64,000 bases of DNA from CAWIJK01 sp963836375 (GTDB lineage: Bacteria > Actinomycetota > Acidimicrobiia > Acidimicrobiales > RAAP-2): contig CAWIJK010000004.1 of assembly GCA_963836375.1 (NCBI GenBank), positions 62,001 through 126,000 on the forward strand, in the 5' to 3' direction. The notes under the pieces were generated by a model. That model was given only the letters and a program-made list of their open reading frames with translations. It had not been told where the DNA came from and made no database searches. Position 1 is the stretch's first letter, and each line of letters begins with the position of its first letter. This document shows positions 25,074 to 33,507 of this stretch, piece by piece. A program made the position numbers and the translations under genes.

Positions 25074-25079
25074 TACCGT
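25074..25079 (+). promoter_or_regulatory. Leaderless-type -10 (TACCGT) for the P-loop kinase gene
   Basis: TACCGT lies 6 bases before the GTG at 25086, the same hexamer as before bioB. Confidence 0.45.
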
Positions 25080-25085
25080 CGGACG

Positions 25086-25643
25086 GTGGTCCCCGGTCCG
25101 GTGCTGATCCTGACCGGTCCGCCAGGGGCTGGCAAGACGACGGTGGCCCGCATCGTGGCGGACCACATCGACCGCTCGGTGTGCCTCGAGTCCGACTGGT
25201 TCTGGACGACCATCGCCCGGGGGTACATCGAACCCTGGCGGCCGGGGGCCGAGAGCCAGAACGGCACCGTCCTCGACGCGGTCGCCGCGGCGGCGGCCCA
25301 GCTGGCCAACGGCGGCTACACGGTGGTGGTCGAAGGGATCGTCGGCCCGTGGTTCCTCCCCCTGTTCCGGCAGCGCTTCCTCACCGAGGGCGTCGAGGCC
25401 CATTACGTCGTCCTCCGGCCCACGATCGAAGTCGCCCTCGCCCGAGCCGCCGGCCGCCTCGGTGACGAGAGGGTGCCGGGGCACCCTGCACTGAGCGCCG
25501 AAGGACCGGTCCGGCACATGTGGGGCGAGTTCGCCGACCTCGGCGACGAGGAGCGCCACGTCATCGACAACACCTCCTTGGACCCCGAACGGACGGCCGC
25601 GGTCATCCGCGCCCGCATCCTCGAACGGATCGACCTTCTCTGA
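25086..25643 (+). CDS. AAA/P-loop small-molecule kinase-like protein
   Basis: 185 residues. Walker A LTGPPGAGKTTVAR is near the N-terminus; ESDWFW is at the position of a DxD/DDxxR motif, NGGYTVVVEGIVGPWF is the Walker B strand, and ALARAAGRLGDERVPGHPALS resembles the lid of gluconate/shikimate-type or antibiotic phosphotransferase kinases. It starts 17 bases after chrA with its own leaderless-type promoter. Substrate is unknown. Confidence 0.85.
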   Translation: MVPGPVLILTGPPGAGKTTVARIVADHIDRSVCLESDWFWTTIARGYIEPWRPGAESQNGTVLDAVAAAAAQLANGGYTVVVEGIVGPWFLPLFRQRFLTEGVEAHYVVLRPTIEVALARAAGRLGDERVPGHPALSAEGPVRHMWGEFADLGDEERHVIDNTSLDPERTAAVIRARILERIDLL

Positions 25644-27040
25644 GGCGATCGGCAACCGCGCCCAGCGGGCCAAACCCCCCCGGTTCGCCGGGCGCGCGCC
25701 GGCCGGGACCCAGGCGGGCGACCGGCAGGGTCACCGCCGTCGTCGCGCTGGTCGTGCTCACCTGGACCGTGGTCCCCTGGACAGGGGTCGCGGTCCGGGC
25801 GGCGGCCGACGGCCCCGGGCGCCCGGGCCGGGCCAACTGGGTCGCCGGCTGGGCGGCGGCACCGACGGGGGCCACCGCGCTCGGACTGGTCGACGCCACC
25901 TCTCGCATGGCGGTGACCGTCGACGCCCCGGGCAGCGCCGTCCGGGTCCACCTCTCGAACGCCTCGGTGCCAGGAGCCACCACGATCGGTCCGGTGAGCA
26001 TCGGGGCGGCCGGTCGTGGGGCGGCGGTGATCGGTCCGTCCCGGGCGGTGCGTTTCGGCGGGTCCCCGACGGTGACCCTGCCCGCCGGGGCCGGGAGGTG
26101 GAGCGATCCGGTGCCGATGGCGGTCCGGGCGGGCGAACGGCTGACCGTGAGCGTCTACGCCCCCGACGCGCCGGAGGTGACCGAACTCGACGACTCGACC
26201 GAGGCGACGGCGTGGACGTCGAGGGGCGACCTCGTCTCGGACACGACCGGGCGGCAGTTCGTCGCCGCGGTCCCCGGCGTGGCCCCCTGGCGGGTCGTCG
26301 ACGGGATCGCCGTGGCCGCCCCGCGCCGATGGAGCACCCTGGTGGCCTTCGGTGACTCCATCACCGCCGGCTACCAGTACCACCAGACGCCGGGCCACCC
26401 GACCTGGCCCATGCTGCTGGCCCGGCGGCTCACCGGGGGCGGGGCGAGGTCGTGTCCGGTGTCGGTGGTCAACGAGGCCATCAGCGCCAACCTGTTCACC
26501 CGGGGCTCGGTTCCGGGCTTCTCGGGCGGGCCGTCGGGCCTCAGCCGCTTCGAGGGCGACGCCCTGGCCCAGCCCGGCGTCCGCGAGGTCATCATCCTGC
26601 TCGGCACCAACGACATCGCCTGGGACACCACCCACGGCGTCACCGACCCCGTCGGCCGGCTCGAGCGCGCCTACCGGGCGGTGGTGGCCGAGGCGCACGC
26701 CCGCCGGGTGCGGGTGGTGGCCGCCACCCTCACCCCGGCCGGCGACCCGTCCCACCCGACGCTGTTCCTCGGCGGGTACTCGACGGCGGCCGCCGTCGCC
26801 GACCGGGCCGAGTTCAACCGGTGGCTCTCGAGGTGGCGCGCCGTCGACGGCGTGGTCGACTTCGACCGGGCCGTGCGCTCCGAGTCCGATCCCCACCTGC
26901 TGGCGGCGTGGGCCGACAGCGGGGACCACCTCCACCCGAGCACCCGGGGCTACGCGGCCATGGTCGGCGCCATCGGGCGCCCCCAGATCACCGGCTGTCC
27001 GACCGGGCGGTCCGCTCTGACCGTCCGGGCGGCCGGCTAA
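25640..27040 (+). CDS. Exported SGNH/GDSL hydrolase, start uncertain
   Basis: A two-domain secreted esterase type. An Arg-rich stretch and hydrophobic segment (GRVTAVVALVVLTWTVVPW) form the signal; an N-terminal beta-domain (about 150 residues) precedes the catalytic domain with block I FGDSITAGYQ (Ser), block III LLGTNDIAW, and block V DSGDHLHPSTRGY (Asp/His). No ATG, GTG or TTG lies between the kinase end and the signal: the frame has a CTG at 25640, a GTG at 25520 inside the kinase gene, and GTGs at 25754 and 25769 that would remove the signal. Coordinates here use 25640 as a compromise. Likely acts on esterified glycans or lipids outside the cell. Confidence 0.8.
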   Translation: MRRSATAPSGPNPPGSPGARRPGPRRATGRVTAVVALVVLTWTVVPWTGVAVRAAADGPGRPGRANWVAGWAAAPTGATALGLVDATSRMAVTVDAPGSAVRVHLSNASVPGATTIGPVSIGAAGRGAAVIGPSRAVRFGGSPTVTLPAGAGRWSDPVPMAVRAGERLTVSVYAPDAPEVTELDDSTEATAWTSRGDLVSDTTGRQFVAAVPGVAPWRVVDGIAVAAPRRWSTLVAFGDSITAGYQYHQTPGHPTWPMLLARRLTGGGARSCPVSVVNEAISANLFTRGSVPGFSGGPSGLSRFEGDALAQPGVREVIILLGTNDIAWDTTHGVTDPVGRLERAYRAVVAEAHARRVRVVAATLTPAGDPSHPTLFLGGYSTAAAVADRAEFNRWLSRWRAVDGVVDFDRAVRSESDPHLLAAWADSGDHLHPSTRGYAAMVGAIGRPQITGCPTGRSALTVRAAG

Positions 27041-28170
27041 CGCTTGGCCAGCTGCTCCTCGCGCTGGCGGGTGGTCGAGTGGACTGGGTCCTTGTCCCAC
27101 TGGGGCAGGACGTGCTTGCCGAAGGTCTCGACCGCCTCCAGGCAGGTGTCGCGTTCCATCGACGACGACAGCATCCCGAAGGCCAGCTGGTCGGCGCCGG
27201 TGTCGGCGAAGGTCTGCACGGCCCGGTTGACCTCCTCAGGGTCACCAATGGCCACCGACCCGCTCGAGATCATCATCTCGACCTGCTCGGGGCCGGCGGC
27301 GGGGATGGTCTCGGGCCAGTCGGGGATGCCCTTGGGCTTGGGGAAGGTGTCGAGGTACCGGAAGACCAGGCTCAGGTGGTAGTTGGAGTCGGCGTCCAAG
27401 AAGGCCTGCCGGGCCCGGGCCCCGTCCTCCATGCAGAGCATCTGGGTCGTGATCATGACGTTGTTGTTGACGTAGGCCCCGATCGGGTCGGTGCACTCGG
27501 CGATCTTCTCCTTGTACCCGGCGATGAGCGGGGTCAGGACCTGGGGCGGGGTGAAGGCGAAGCAAAGGACCCCGACCCCGAGCTTGGCCGCCAGCTCGAA
27601 GGTCCCGGGGCTGCCAGCCGCCATCCACAGGGGCGGGTGGGGCTGGGTGTAGGGCTTGGGCAGCACGTTGCGGGTCGGCATCGAGAAGAACCGTCCGTCG
27701 TGGGAGTACTCGGTCTCGCGCCACATGGCGATGATCTCGGGCAGGGTCTCGGCCACCATCTCACGGGTGATCTCGGGGTCCTCGATGCCGAAGCCGCGCT
27801 GCTCGGTGGTCGACGAGCCCCGGCCGGTGCCGAACTCGAAGCGGCCCTCGCTCAGGTGGTCGAGCATGGCCACCCGCTCGGCGATGCGGGCCGGGTGGTT
27901 GGCCGGCGGCGTGATGTTGAAGATGCCCGAGCCCAGGTGGATGTTGCCGGTCTTGGCCGCGCAGAAGGCCAGGAACGACTCGCTGTCCGACAGGTGCGAA
28001 TAGTCGGTGAGGAAGTGGTGCTCGGACGCCCACGCGTACTTGATCCCGGCGGCGTCGGCGGCGCAGATGAAGGCCACCTCGTCCATCAGCCGGTCGTGCT
28101 CCGCCGCCGCCCCGTGGGCCTCGCGGTAGCGGGGCAGGATGCTGATGGCGTTGAAGATGCCGAACTCCAT
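27037..28170 (-). CDS. Luciferase-like (LLM class) flavin/F420-dependent oxidoreductase
   Basis: 377 residues. TIM-barrel bacterial-luciferase family: FGIFNAISILP, the SEHHF segment, GSGIFNITPPANHPARIAERVAMLDHLSEGRFEFGTGRGSS, and IGDPEEVNRAVQTFADTGADQLAFG at the end. The ATG has GGGAGGA upstream on the minus strand. It diverges from the FadD17-like gene with a KstR-like site between, hinting at a role in the same catabolic programme. Its stop overlaps that of the SGNH gene (CTAA). Confidence 0.88.
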   Translation of the reverse strand: MEFGIFNAISILPRYREAHGAAAEHDRLMDEVAFICAADAAGIKYAWASEHHFLTDYSHLSDSESFLAFCAAKTGNIHLGSGIFNITPPANHPARIAERVAMLDHLSEGRFEFGTGRGSSTTEQRGFGIEDPEITREMVAETLPEIIAMWRETEYSHDGRFFSMPTRNVLPKPYTQPHPPLWMAAGSPGTFELAAKLGVGVLCFAFTPPQVLTPLIAGYKEKIAECTDPIGAYVNNNVMITTQMLCMEDGARARQAFLDADSNYHLSLVFRYLDTFPKPKGIPDWPETIPAAGPEQVEMMISSGSVAIGDPEEVNRAVQTFADTGADQLAFGMLSSSMERDTCLEAVETFGKHVLPQWDKDPVHSTTRQREEQLAKR

Positions 28171-28251
28171 GGCGCTGGATTCCTCCCGCTCCGGCACCCC
28201 GGACGGCTCCCGGGGGCAGTGCGGGCGACGGTAACATGGCAGGGGATAAAT

Positions 28252-28265
28252 TGCAACGTGTTCCA
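28252..28265 (+). promoter_or_regulatory. KstR-like operator between the LLM gene and the FadD17-like gene
   Basis: TGCAACGTGTTCCA matches all fixed positions of TnnAACnnGTTnnA. It touches a TAAATT hexamer (28247-28252), a good -10 candidate for the plus-strand gene. Confidence 0.65.
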
Positions 28266-28319
28266 GTAATGGCGGTGTCCGCCCTGTTCACCGCTGGTCC
28301 GAGCCCCGGAGGTTCGCGG

Positions 28320-29996
28320 GTGGCCCTTCCCGAGACCATCGCCGAGCTGGTCGTGGCGCGCGCCGGGGACGACCGGCCCGGCCTCATCTCGGACGGGGGG
28401 ACGCTCACCCACGCCGAGGTGGCCGCCGGGGCGGCGACCCGGGCGGCCTGGCTGGCCGAGCAGCGCCGCCCCGGGCCCTTCCACGTAGCGGTGCTGCTGG
28501 ACAACGTGGCCGAGTACGTCCTGTGGCTCGAGGCCGCGGCGGTGGCCGGCGCGGTGGTGGTCGGGGCCAACGCCACCCACCGGGGCGACGAGCTGGCCCG
28601 GGACCTCTCCCACACCGAGTGCCAGCTGCTGGTCACCTCGGCCGGTTCCCTGCCCCTGGTGGAGGGGCGCCGGCTCGGCGGGGCCCTGGGCCAGGTCGGG
28701 GCCACGAGCGGGCGGGTCCTGGTGGTCGACGACCCGGCGTCGGCGGGGGCGCTCGACCCCCACCGGGGCGCCCCCCTGCCCGGGCCGGGCGACACCGGGG
28801 TCAGCGCCGAATCCCTGGGCTACCTGTTGTTCACCTCGGGGACCTCGGGTGCCCCCAAGGCCTGCCGCTGCACCCAGGGGCGGCTGGCCCGGATCGGGGC
28901 CATCGTGGCCCAGATGTTCGAGCTGGTCGAAGACGACGTCTGCTACCTGGCCATGCCGCTGTTCCACTCGAACGCCCTGATGGCCGGGTGGGCCCCGGCG
29001 CTGGCCGCCGGGGCCATGGTGGCCCTGCCCGCCGGGGGTCGGTTCTCGGCGTCGGGCTTCCTCCCCGACGTCCGGCGCTTCGGCGCCACCTACTTCAACT
29101 ACGTGGGCAAGCCGCTGGCCTATGTCCTGGCCACCCCCGAGCGGCCCGACGACGCCGACAACCCGCTGGTGCGGGCCTTCGGGAACGAGGGGGCGAGCGT
29201 GGACGTGGAGCGATTCGCCACCCGCTTCGGCTGCGCGGTGACCGACGCCTACGGGTCGACCGAGGGCGGGGCCATCGTCTCGCGCACCGACGACACGCCG
29301 CCCGGAGCGCTGGGCCGGGCCCCCGAGGGCACGGTGGTGCTCGACCCGGTGACCGGCCAGGAGTGCCCGGTGGCCCGCTTCGACGCCGGGGGCCGCCTGC
29401 TCAACGCCACCGAGGCCATCGGCGAGCTCGTGAGCAAGGGCGGCGGGGCCGGCTTCGAGGGGTACTGGCGCAACGACGAGGCCGAGCAGGCCCGCCTGCG
29501 CGACGGCTGGTACTGGACCGGGGACCTCGCCTACCGCGACGAGGCCGGGTTCTTCTACTTCGCCGGCCGGGACCACGACTGGCTCCGGGTGGACGGGGAG
29601 AACTTCGGGTCGGCCCCGGTCGAGCGGGTCATCGAGCGCCACCCCGACGTGGTCCTGGCCGCCGTCTACGCCGTGCCCGACCCGGTGGTCGGCGACCAGG
29701 TCATGGTCACCGTCGAGTGGCGACCGGGGGCGGCCGGCTTCGATCCCGAGGCCTTCGACCGCTTCTTGGCCGAGCAGTCCGACCTCGGGACCAAGTGGGG
29801 GCCCCGCTTCGTCCGGGTCACCTGGTCGATGCCGGTCACCGCCACCTCCAAGGTGCTCAAACGGGCGCTGCGGGCCGAGCGCTGGAACTGCGACGAGCCG
29901 GTGTGGTGGCGGCCCGGGCGAGACGCCCCCTTGCGCCTCCTCACGGCCGCCGACGTCGAGGCGCTCGACCGGGCGGTGGCCGACCGGGTCCTGTGA
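28320..29996 (+). CDS. Acyl-CoA synthetase, FadD17-like
   Basis: 558 residues. AMP-binding ligase: LLFTSGTSGAPKACRCTQGR (P-loop), DAYGSTEGGAIVSRTD, YWTGDLAYRDEAGFFYFAGRDHDWLRVDGENFGSAPVE, and TATSKVLKRALRAE with the catalytic Lys. The pattern fits the mycobacterial FadD17 group, linked to sterol side-chain degradation. The GTG at 28320 is chosen because CGGAGG precedes it at 28307-28312 with 7 bases spacing; upstream ATGs lie at or just after the operator and lack such a site. Confidence 0.9.
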   Translation: MALPETIAELVVARAGDDRPGLISDGGTLTHAEVAAGAATRAAWLAEQRRPGPFHVAVLLDNVAEYVLWLEAAAVAGAVVVGANATHRGDELARDLSHTECQLLVTSAGSLPLVEGRRLGGALGQVGATSGRVLVVDDPASAGALDPHRGAPLPGPGDTGVSAESLGYLLFTSGTSGAPKACRCTQGRLARIGAIVAQMFELVEDDVCYLAMPLFHSNALMAGWAPALAAGAMVALPAGGRFSASGFLPDVRRFGATYFNYVGKPLAYVLATPERPDDADNPLVRAFGNEGASVDVERFATRFGCAVTDAYGSTEGGAIVSRTDDTPPGALGRAPEGTVVLDPVTGQECPVARFDAGGRLLNATEAIGELVSKGGGAGFEGYWRNDEAEQARLRDGWYWTGDLAYRDEAGFFYFAGRDHDWLRVDGENFGSAPVERVIERHPDVVLAAVYAVPDPVVGDQVMVTVEWRPGAAGFDPEAFDRFLAEQSDLGTKWGPRFVRVTWSMPVTATSKVLKRALRAERWNCDEPVWWRPGRDAPLRLLTAADVEALDRAVADRVL

Positions 29997-30009
29997 CGCC
30001 GATCGGCGC

Positions 30010-30996
30010 TCAGGCGGCCCCGATGCCCCCGGCGCCCACCGCCGGCTCGGTGGCCGAGGACAGGGCCCGCCACAGGGCCCGGTAGGAGGGATAGGTGAGC
30101 TCCTCGGTGACGTAGCCGGCCCGGACGAGCTCGTCGTGGAAGGCCGGCAGGTTGCGCCACGGGATGCCCATGTCGACGTGGTGGGCCAGGTGCCAACCGG
30201 TATTGTAGGGCACCAGCCAGAGGCGGGCGCCGAGCGACTGGCGGACGTTGTGGGTGGTGACCCGGCGGTCCGGTGCGGCCTCGAGCCCGCCGTGCTCGCC
30301 GATCGACCGCAGCCGGTTGAGCACGCGCCACTGGGTCATCCACGGGAGCCACCACAACAGCGGGTAGATCCACCAGCGCCCGGTGGCCACCCAGGCCAGG
30401 GCCCACAAGAGGGCCTGGACCCCCAGGATGGAAAGGCCGATGCGTCGGAACGAGGTGGACCGCACCGACCGGCAGAGCACCTTGAAGTTCTTCCAACCCG
30501 AGATGCCCACCGCGTCGCGCACCAGCCGCCGCCACAGCGTGGCCCGGGTGCACCGATAGCCGCCGTAGAAGGCGAGGTCGGGCTCGTTGGGCCCGAACTC
30601 CTCGCGGTGGTGGGCGAAATGGCCGCGGCGGTAGAGCGTGATCGGCGTGAACGCCGGGTAGGCGATGAGCCACGTCCCCACCCAGTCGTTCAGCGCCTTG
30701 TTGGTGAAGAGCAGCTTGTGGGCCGCCTCGTGCATCAAGATGGCGAAGCGGACGTAGAGCGGGCCCATCACCACGAAGGCCGCCAGGTAGGCGAGCGGGT
30801 TGTCGATCCACACGGCCAGCCACACCACCCCGACCACCATCGCCCACAGGGCGGCCACCGTGAGGGCGTTGCGCCAGCTGGCGATGCGCCGCAGCCCGGG
30901 GCGGATCGCCGGCACGGCCATCCCGTTGGCCAAGAGCCGGTCGGTCGGCAGCACGTCGGGCCGGGCCGAGGGGGGGAGGACCATGGTGTCGGCCAC
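30010..30996 (-). CDS. Membrane fatty acid desaturase family protein
   Basis: 328 residues. Di-iron integral membrane desaturase/hydroxylase with three His boxes: HEAAH (89-93), HFAHH (126-130) and HLAHH (269-273). Four or more hydrophobic helices surround them. The GTG at 30996 has TAATAT 6 bases upstream, so it is probably leaderless; an ATG at 30984 is an alternative. It is divergent from a PaaX-like regulator which may control it. The double-bond position cannot be told; carotenoid or sterol-type hydroxylation is also possible. Confidence 0.9.
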   Translation of the reverse strand: MADTMVLPPSARPDVLPTDRLLANGMAVPAIRPGLRRIASWRNALTVAALWAMVVGVVWLAVWIDNPLAYLAAFVVMGPLYVRFAILMHEAAHKLLFTNKALNDWVGTWLIAYPAFTPITLYRRGHFAHHREEFGPNEPDLAFYGGYRCTRATLWRRLVRDAVGISGWKNFKVLCRSVRSTSFRRIGLSILGVQALLWALAWVATGRWWIYPLLWWLPWMTQWRVLNRLRSIGEHGGLEAAPDRRVTTHNVRQSLGARLWLVPYNTGWHLAHHVDMGIPWRNLPAFHDELVRAGYVTEELTYPSYRALWRALSSATEPAVGAGGIGAA

Positions 30997-31002
30997 CCCC
31001 GC

Positions 31003-31008
31003 ATATTA
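31003..31008 (-). promoter_or_regulatory. Leaderless-type -10 (TAATAT) for the desaturase gene
   Basis: TAATAT on the minus strand lies 6 bases before the GTG at 30996 and is close to the ideal -10. Confidence 0.6.
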
Positions 31009-31010
31009 CA

Positions 31011-31032
31011 CTTGATAGTCAGATGACTCAAG
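31011..31032 (+). promoter_or_regulatory. Dyad over the PaaX-like gene start, possible operator
   Basis: CTTGATAGTCA and TGACTCAAG form an imperfect inverted repeat around the ATG at 31023, with the perfect core AGTCA-GA-TGACT. In such a short divergent gap a regulator bound here could affect both genes. Confidence 0.45.
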
Positions 31033-31805
31033 AAGGTAATGTCCCCTTCACCGCCCGATCGGTCCTGGCCAGCACCCTGCTCGGGGCCGAGCCACCCGAC
31101 CTCCCGGTCTCACACCTGGTCCGTCTGGCCGGGTTGTTCGGGATCAACGAGAACCGGGCCCGGGTGGCCCTGAGCCGGATGGTGGCCTCCGGCGAGGCGG
31201 TGACCGACGGCGAGGGGCACTACCGGGTGGCGGGCCACCTGGCCGAGCGCCGGGAGCGCCAGGGGGCCAGCCGGGCCGGGGCCAGCCGGCCCTGGGGGGG
31301 CGGGTGGCACCTGGTGGTCGTCACCACCTCGGGCAGCACGCCCGAGGTGCGCGCCCGGCGTCGTCAGGCCCTCAGCCTGGCCCGGCTGGCCGAGCTGCGC
31401 GAGGGCACGTGGCTGCGGCCCGACAACCTCGAACTCGCCCTGCCCGACGACGTCGCCGGCGGCGTGACCCGATTCGCCGCCCGGCCCGAGGACCCCGGGG
31501 CCCTGGCCGGCCAGCTGTGGGACCTCGAGGCGTGGTCGGCCCGGGCCGGCGAGCTGGCCCGCCGGCTCGCCGACCTCCCCACCGAGGACCCCGGTGACCT
31601 GGCCCCGGGCTTCGTCCTCTCGGCGGCGGTGCTCCGCCATCTCGGGGCCGACCCCCTGCTCCCGCCGGCACTGTTGGCCGACTCGTGGCCCGGGGGCGAG
31701 CTGCGCCGAGCCTACGACGAGTGGGACGCCGGTTACCGGCGGGTGCTGCGGGACTGGAGCCGCGCCTTGCACGAGCCCGCCCGCGACCCGACGGCCGTCC
31801 CGTAG
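31023..31805 (+). CDS. PaaX-like transcriptional regulator
   Basis: 260 residues. N-terminal winged helix (LVRLAGLFGINENRARVALSRMVASGEAVTDGEGHYRVAG) followed by the PaaX-type central and C-terminal domains (WHLVVVTTSG, ELREGTWLRPDNLEL, then the helical LAPGFVLSAAVLRHLGADPLLPPALL, DSWPG). PaaX proteins repress aromatic or acyl-CoA degradation genes and release on CoA esters. The ATG is only 26 bases from the desaturase start on the other strand, so that gene is the best target candidate. Confidence 0.88.
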   Translation: MTQEGNVPFTARSVLASTLLGAEPPDLPVSHLVRLAGLFGINENRARVALSRMVASGEAVTDGEGHYRVAGHLAERRERQGASRAGASRPWGGGWHLVVVTTSGSTPEVRARRRQALSLARLAELREGTWLRPDNLELALPDDVAGGVTRFAARPEDPGALAGQLWDLEAWSARAGELARRLADLPTEDPGDLAPGFVLSAAVLRHLGADPLLPPALLADSWPGGELRRAYDEWDAGYRRVLRDWSRALHEPARDPTAVP

Positions 31806-31846
31806 GATCCTGCGCTCGACGGCGCGAATCGACGGAGGGGCCGACC

Positions 31847-32338
31847 ATGGATGCGACCGACGAGCTGCTGGCCAACAACGAGGCCTACGCGGCCGCCTTC
31901 GAGCACCGGGACCTCCCGCTGCGACCGTCGCGGCGGCTGGCCGTGCTCGCCTGCATGGACTCGCGCCTCGACGTCTTCGGCGCCCTGGGGCTGGCCATCG
32001 GAGAGGCCCATGTCATCCGCAACGCCGGGGGCCTGGCCACCGACGACGCCATCCGATCGCTGGCCCTCTCCCAGCGGATGATGGGCACCGAAGAGGTCGT
32101 CGTGATCCACCACCTCGACTGCGGGATCCTCCGGGTCACCGACGAGGAGTTCCGTCGTCGGCTCGCCACCGAGACCGGGGTCGAGGCCCCCTGGGCCGAG
32201 GACACGACGACCGACGTGACAGAGAACGTCCGACGCGCCGTGGCGGCCATCACCTCGAGCCCGTTCGTGCCCACCCCCGGGCCGGTGCGGGGCTTCGTCT
32301 ACGACGAGGCCAGCGGCCGTCTGCGCGAGGTCGGCTGA
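31847..32338 (+). CDS. Beta-carbonic anhydrase
   Basis: 163 residues. Interconverts CO2 and bicarbonate. Zinc ligands Cys36, His89 and Cys92 are in ACMDSRLD and HHLDCG, with the Asp38-Arg40 dyad. The short length and the lack of the long C-terminus fit the small class found in actinobacteria and archaea. GGAGGGG precedes the ATG and a TAGGAT hexamer lies at 31803-31808. Confidence 0.93.
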   Translation: MDATDELLANNEAYAAAFEHRDLPLRPSRRLAVLACMDSRLDVFGALGLAIGEAHVIRNAGGLATDDAIRSLALSQRMMGTEEVVVIHHLDCGILRVTDEEFRRRLATETGVEAPWAEDTTTDVTENVRRAVAAITSSPFVPTPGPVRGFVYDEASGRLREVG

Positions 32339-32355
32339 GTCGACGGCGCCCGGCG

Positions 32356-32655
32356 CTAGGGGTGGGTGAAGCTCGGCGCCCCCTCGACCTCGAAGGTGAT
32401 CTGGTCGACGTAGCACCACCACCAGTCCTCGCCGGGCTCGTAGGACTGCATCAGTGGATGACCGGTGGCCTCGAAGTGCTTGGTGGCGTGGCGGTTCGGC
32501 GAGCTGTCACAGCACGCCGCGTGCCCGCACTCCATGCAGACGCGCAGGTGGACCCAGTGTCCACCGATGGCCAGGCAGTCCTCGCAGCCGGTCGACGAGG
32601 GTGTCACGGCCTCCACCTGGTCGAGGTGGCCACAGGGCACGGTGGACTCGCTCAC
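32356..32655 (-). CDS. UBP-type zinc finger protein
   Basis: 99 residues, essentially a single ZnF-UBP domain: CGHLDQVEAV, GCEDCLAIGGHWVHLRVCMECGHAACCDSSPNRHATKHFEATGHPLMQSYEPGEDWWWCYVD, with the Cys and His ligands complete. In eukaryotes this fold binds ubiquitin tails; the stand-alone bacterial proteins have no known role. GAGGAGG precedes the GTG start. Confidence 0.92.
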   Translation of the reverse strand: MSESTVPCGHLDQVEAVTPSSTGCEDCLAIGGHWVHLRVCMECGHAACCDSSPNRHATKHFEATGHPLMQSYEPGEDWWWCYVDQITFEVEGAPSFTHP

Positions 32656-32802
32656 GGCGTCCTCCTCGGGTGCTCGGGTGTCGGGGTGGTGTCGGGATGC
32701 CCGGGACGCTCGGTCACCGAAGGACCCGGCGGGCCCGAGCCTACCGGCGGGCCGGCGGGTCCGGGCGGGCTCGGGAACCGGGCCGGCCCGGTCAACCGGC
32801 GG

Positions 32803-33414
32803 TCAGGGCTGGAGACGGTCCATCCGCCACCGGTCCCCCTCGGCGACGTAGCGGAGGCGGTCGTGGAGACGGTCGTCGCGGTTCTGCCAGAACTCGAAGA
32901 CGGTGGGCGTGAGGCGGAACCCGCCCCACCACGCCGGGCGCTCGACCGGTGACCCCCGGTGCTCGGCGGTGACCTCGCGGACCCTGCGGTCAAGGGCCTG
33001 GCGGCTCTCGATCGGCTGGCTCTGGCGCGAGGCCAGCGCGCCGAGCTGGGCCCCGGGCGGCCGCGTGGCGAAGTAGGCGTCGGACTCGGCCTCGGTTGAC
33101 CTGGCCACGCGGCCTTCGACCCGGACCTGGCGGCCGAGCGGGTCCCAGTAGAAGAGCATCGCCGCCCAGGGGTTGTCGGCCAGCTCCCGGCCCTTGCGGC
33201 TCTCGTAGTTGGTGTGGAACGTGAAGCCCCGCCGGTCCCAGGCCTTCATGAGGACCATCCGGGCCGAGGGGCGGCCGTCGTGGTCGGCGGTGGCCAGGGC
33301 CACCGCCTCGGGCATCGACACGACGGCGGCGGCGTCGGCGAACCAGCGCCCGAACTGTCCGAAGGGGTCCGGATCGGCGCCGGACTCGGCCAACGGCTCG
33401 TGGTGGTCGGGCAC
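32803..33414 (-). CDS. pdxH: Pyridoxamine 5'-phosphate oxidase
   Basis: 203 residues. FMN enzyme making pyridoxal phosphate, the cofactor of BioA and BioF. It shows ALATADHDGRPSARMVLMKAWDRRGFTFHTNYESRKGREL (FMN site), AAMLFYWDPLGRQVRVEGRV, and the C-terminal WGGFRLTPTVFEFWQNRDDRLHDRLRY with the PLP-binding Arg. The GTG at 33414 is preceded by TAGGGT at 7 bases, a leaderless arrangement; the long frame upstream is antisense to the VOC gene. Confidence 0.94.
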   Translation of the reverse strand: MPDHHEPLAESGADPDPFGQFGRWFADAAAVVSMPEAVALATADHDGRPSARMVLMKAWDRRGFTFHTNYESRKGRELADNPWAAMLFYWDPLGRQVRVEGRVARSTEAESDAYFATRPPGAQLGALASRQSQPIESRQALDRRVREVTAEHRGSPVERPAWWGGFRLTPTVFEFWQNRDDRLHDRLRYVAEGDRWRMDRLQP

Positions 33415-33421
33415 CCCGCCG

Positions 33422-33427
33422 ACCCTA
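33422..33427 (-). promoter_or_regulatory. Leaderless-type -10 (TAGGGT) for pdxH
   Basis: TAGGGT on the minus strand lies 7 bases before the GTG at 33414. Confidence 0.5.
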
Positions 33428-33507
33428 GCGACGACCGGGGGGGCCGGTGGGTGGGTCGGCGTCGAAGCGATGTGCCACGCTGGCCCCGGTGGACGACCGA
33501 GGACCCG

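Noticed and set aside
25403..27100. 565-residue open frame on the minus strand opposite the SGNH gene
   Set aside because: Composition is Arg/Gly/Pro-rich and without domain sense; it is a shadow frame of GC-rich coding DNA on the other strand.
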